Positions 5,538 to 7,113 of a stretch of 7,113 bases of DNA are shown piece by piece (the first letter of the stretch is position 1; every line of letters starts with the position of its first letter). The stretch covers positions 1 to 7,113 of the forward strand of contig JAXDLK010000271.1 in the NCBI GenBank assembly GCA_034666665.1, in the 5' to 3' direction. The position numbers and the translations under genes are program-made. This stretch comes from JAXDLK01 sp034666665 (GTDB lineage Bacteria > Desulfobacterota > Binatia > JACPRU01). The notes under the pieces are model-generated. The model was given only the letters and a program-made list of their open reading frames with translations, made no database searches and was not told the origin of the DNA.

Positions 5538-6884
5538 ATGACGACACGAACTTCGCCCGTAACGTTGCGCGACCGGGTCAGCGAGGACATGCCGCGCATT
5601 CGCGCGGAGCTCGAAACGCTCGTCCGCATTCCATCGATCAGCCATCCCGGCCACGACCCGTCACAGCTCCGTCGTTCGGCGGAGGCCACCGAGAAGATCC
5701 TTCGCGATGCCGGATGCGAGACCAAGATCGTTGAGATCGAGGGCGTCCCCGCCGTCATCGGGCATGTTGCGGGACCGGCGGGCGCGCCAACGGTTCTTCT
5801 GTACGCGCATCACGACGTGCAGCCGACGGGCGGGCGCAGTCTCTGGCACTCGGAGCCATTCGAGCCCATCGAGAAGGACGGCCGGCTCTACGGTCGCGGA
5901 ACGTCAGACGACAAGTGCGGCGTCGTCATGCACGCGGGTGCGCTAAGGGCACATGACTCGCAACCACCCGTTGGCGTGACGGTCTTCGTCGAAGGCGAAG
6001 AGGAGTGGGGCTCGCCCAACCTCGCGAAGTTCCTCGAGCAGTACGGCACGGAGCTCCGCGCCGATGCGGTGATCCTCGCGGACTCGGGCAACTGGCGCCC
6101 CGGTCAGCCCGGAATCACGATCTCGCTGCGCGGCATCGTCGCCTGCGACATCGAGGTGCGGACGCTCGATCACGCCGTGCACTCGGGAGAGTTCGGTGGA
6201 CCGGTGCCCGACGCGCTGACGGTCCTCGCGAAGACTCTTGCGACCCTGCACGATGAGAAGGGCAACGTCGCCGTCGCGGGTATCGCGAAGGGCAAGGCCG
6301 ATCCTCTTGACCTCACCGAGGACGAGCTCCGCAAGCAGGTCGGGCTCCGGCCCGGTACCAAGCTCATCGGCGAGGGCGGGATCACCGACCGCATGTGGAT
6401 GAAGCCCTCGATCTCGATCCTCGGGATCGACGCACCCAAGCTCACCGAATCCACCAATCAGCTCGTGCCCTCGGCGAAGGCGCGCGTGTCCATGCGCATC
6501 CCGCCCGGCCAGGACGCCGATGCCGCTCTCAAGGCGCTCGCCGACCACCTGCGCAGTCACGTGCCGTGGGGCGCGGAGGTGTCGATCACCCCGCGCGGGT
6601 CCGGCAAGCCGTACAAGCTCGATGGCAAGGGCGCCGCGTACGACGCGATGCGCCGTGCGATGAAGGAAGCATTCGATCACGACCCCGTCTTCATGGGCGC
6701 CGGCGGGACGATTCCCTTCGTCGCCGACTTCGCGAAGGCGTTTCCCAAGGCCACGCTTCTTCTCACCGGTGCGGGCGACCCGTTCTCGAACGCCCACTCC
6801 GAGGACGAGAGCGTCGACCTCAAGGATCTGGAGCGGTCCACGCTCGCCGAGGCGCTCTTCCTGGAGTACCTGGCCTCGAAGTAG
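5538..6884 (+). CDS. M20 family zinc dipeptidase
   Basis: Cytoplasmic metallopeptidase of the M20 family (carnosinase/CPG2-like), expected to hydrolyse dipeptides or N-acyl amino acids with two zinc ions. Its 448 residues are the usual length. In order: HHDVQP (91-96), giving metal ligand H91 and catalytic-site D93; GRGTSDD (119-125), with the bridging aspartate; EGEEEWGS (152-159), with the catalytic base and metal-binding glutamates E155/E156; D182 in ADSGNW; HSGEFGGPVPDA (215-226) at the start of the dimerisation (lid) domain, with the lid histidine; GAGGTIPF (387-394); and H420 in NAHSEDE, the last zinc ligand. The residue after DDK is cysteine (C127), where G or A is usual. An upstream in-frame ATG at 5376 would add 54 residues with no family resemblance and overlap the divergent gene, so I start at 5538, just before the first helix. 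It is separate from the peptide-type transporter cluster but suits the same diet. Confidence 0.95.
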   Translation: MTTRTSPVTLRDRVSEDMPRIRAELETLVRIPSISHPGHDPSQLRRSAEATEKILRDAGCETKIVEIEGVPAVIGHVAGPAGAPTVLLYAHHDVQPTGGRSLWHSEPFEPIEKDGRLYGRGTSDDKCGVVMHAGALRAHDSQPPVGVTVFVEGEEEWGSPNLAKFLEQYGTELRADAVILADSGNWRPGQPGITISLRGIVACDIEVRTLDHAVHSGEFGGPVPDALTVLAKTLATLHDEKGNVAVAGIAKGKADPLDLTEDELRKQVGLRPGTKLIGEGGITDRMWMKPSISILGIDAPKLTESTNQLVPSAKARVSMRIPPGQDADAALKALADHLRSHVPWGAEVSITPRGSGKPYKLDGKGAAYDAMRRAMKEAFDHDPVFMGAGGTIPFVADFAKAFPKATLLLTGAGDPFSNAHSEDESVDLKDLERSTLAEALFLEYLASK

Positions 6885-6911
6885 GCGTTCCCGGCACGAG
6901 TTCTGCGGCGT

Positions 6912-6915
6912 GAGG
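6912..6915 (+). promoter_or_regulatory. Short Shine-Dalgarno for the acidic protein gene
   Basis: GAGG lies four bases before the ATG at 6920. The spacing is short, but it supports that ATG as the start and lets the gene be translated from an M20 read-through transcript. Confidence 0.4.
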
Positions 6916-6919
6916 CTCC

Positions 6920-7113
6920 ATGAAAGATCGCCAAGACATCGACGACGTTCCCGATTCTGAGATCGAGGTCGAGCCGTTCGACCAGCCGGTCGAGACCGAC
7001 CCCACCAGGGCTGTCGAAGAGGCTGAGCCCTACTTCCCGCCGACCGATCCGGTCGTGCGCACTGACCGCAAAGGCGAGACGCAGATTGCCGGCGGTTTTG
7101 GGACCGGCGAACC
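6920..7113 (+). CDS. Acidic protein of unknown function, N-terminal part
   Basis: An open frame with 64 complete codons before the right edge. The visible part is strongly acidic and proline-rich, with no signal peptide or membrane segment: it opens MKDRQDIDDVPDSEIEVEP and continues through EEAEPYFPPTDPVVRTD to a glycine-rich IAGGFGTGE near the edge. It is probably a disordered leader to a domain that lies outside the window. The YFPPTDPVV stretch with a following GGF reminds me of leaders ahead of BON domains, but that is recall, not proof. The start has a GAGG Shine-Dalgarno and lies 35 bases after the M20 stop with no terminator-like hairpin between, so the two genes may share a transcript. 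The absence of stop codons over 190 bases in GC-rich DNA is weak evidence on its own; the start signal and position add to it. Confidence 0.6.
   Translation, partial: MKDRQDIDDVPDSEIEVEPFDQPVETDPTRAVEEAEPYFPPTDPVVRTDRKGETQIAGGFGTGE

Noticed and set aside
5943..6797. 284-codon minus-strand frame opposite the M20 gene
   Set aside because: Antisense shadow of a complete M20 enzyme. Its translation is charged, repetitive in composition and without motifs.
6885..6919. Possible terminator after the M20 gene
   Set aside because: No inverted repeat or T-run is visible in these 35 bases, so I did not call one.

Overview
The window is GC-rich, compactly coded bacterial DNA, with little non-coding sequence and several GTG starts. 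I see no rRNA, tRNA, CRISPR array, insertion sequence or phage gene. The style (high GC, lipoprotein solute-binding protein, weak Shine-Dalgarno sites, M20 and MFS_3 genes, many metabolic accessory genes) would fit an uncultured Chloroflexota-like or actinobacterial soil or freshwater lineage. That is only an inference, because no marker gene is present.

Left half, minus strand (read from 3265 down to 1): a tight four-gene cluster. In order it encodes a small exported protein of unknown function (2828-3265), a Gfo/Idh/MocA-family NAD(P)-dependent oxidoreductase (1544-2803), an AstE/AspA-type zinc deacylase (582-1547), and the N-terminal third or so of a lipoprotein binding protein of a peptide-type ABC transporter (1-582), which runs off the left edge. 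The last three genes are joined by stop/start overlaps (GTGA, then TGATG), so they are almost certainly co-translated. They look like an uptake-and-catabolism unit: import a small solute, remove an acyl group, oxidise a polyol or sugar-like moiety. The substrate cannot be read from the sequence.

Middle, plus strand: a short P-loop protein that looks like a shrunken type II/IV secretion (PilT/GspE/CpaF) ATPase core (3295-3921). Six bases after it comes an MFS_3/EntS-type efflux transporter (3928-5178). A two-helix membrane protein on the minus strand (5162-5413) converges on the transporter and overlaps its 3' end.

Right end, plus strand: a complete M20 zinc dipeptidase (5538-6884) and the start of an acidic protein (6920 to the edge). 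The M20 enzyme and the peptide-type binding protein both point to use of peptides or N-acyl amino acids, but they are in separate transcription units.

Most of the window is recognisable metabolic and transport functions. The least ordinary items are the reduced secretion-type ATPase, the cysteine triad in the oxidoreductase, and the UUCG hairpin that touches the oxidoreductase start codon. I do not see convincing evidence for a new multi-gene system.
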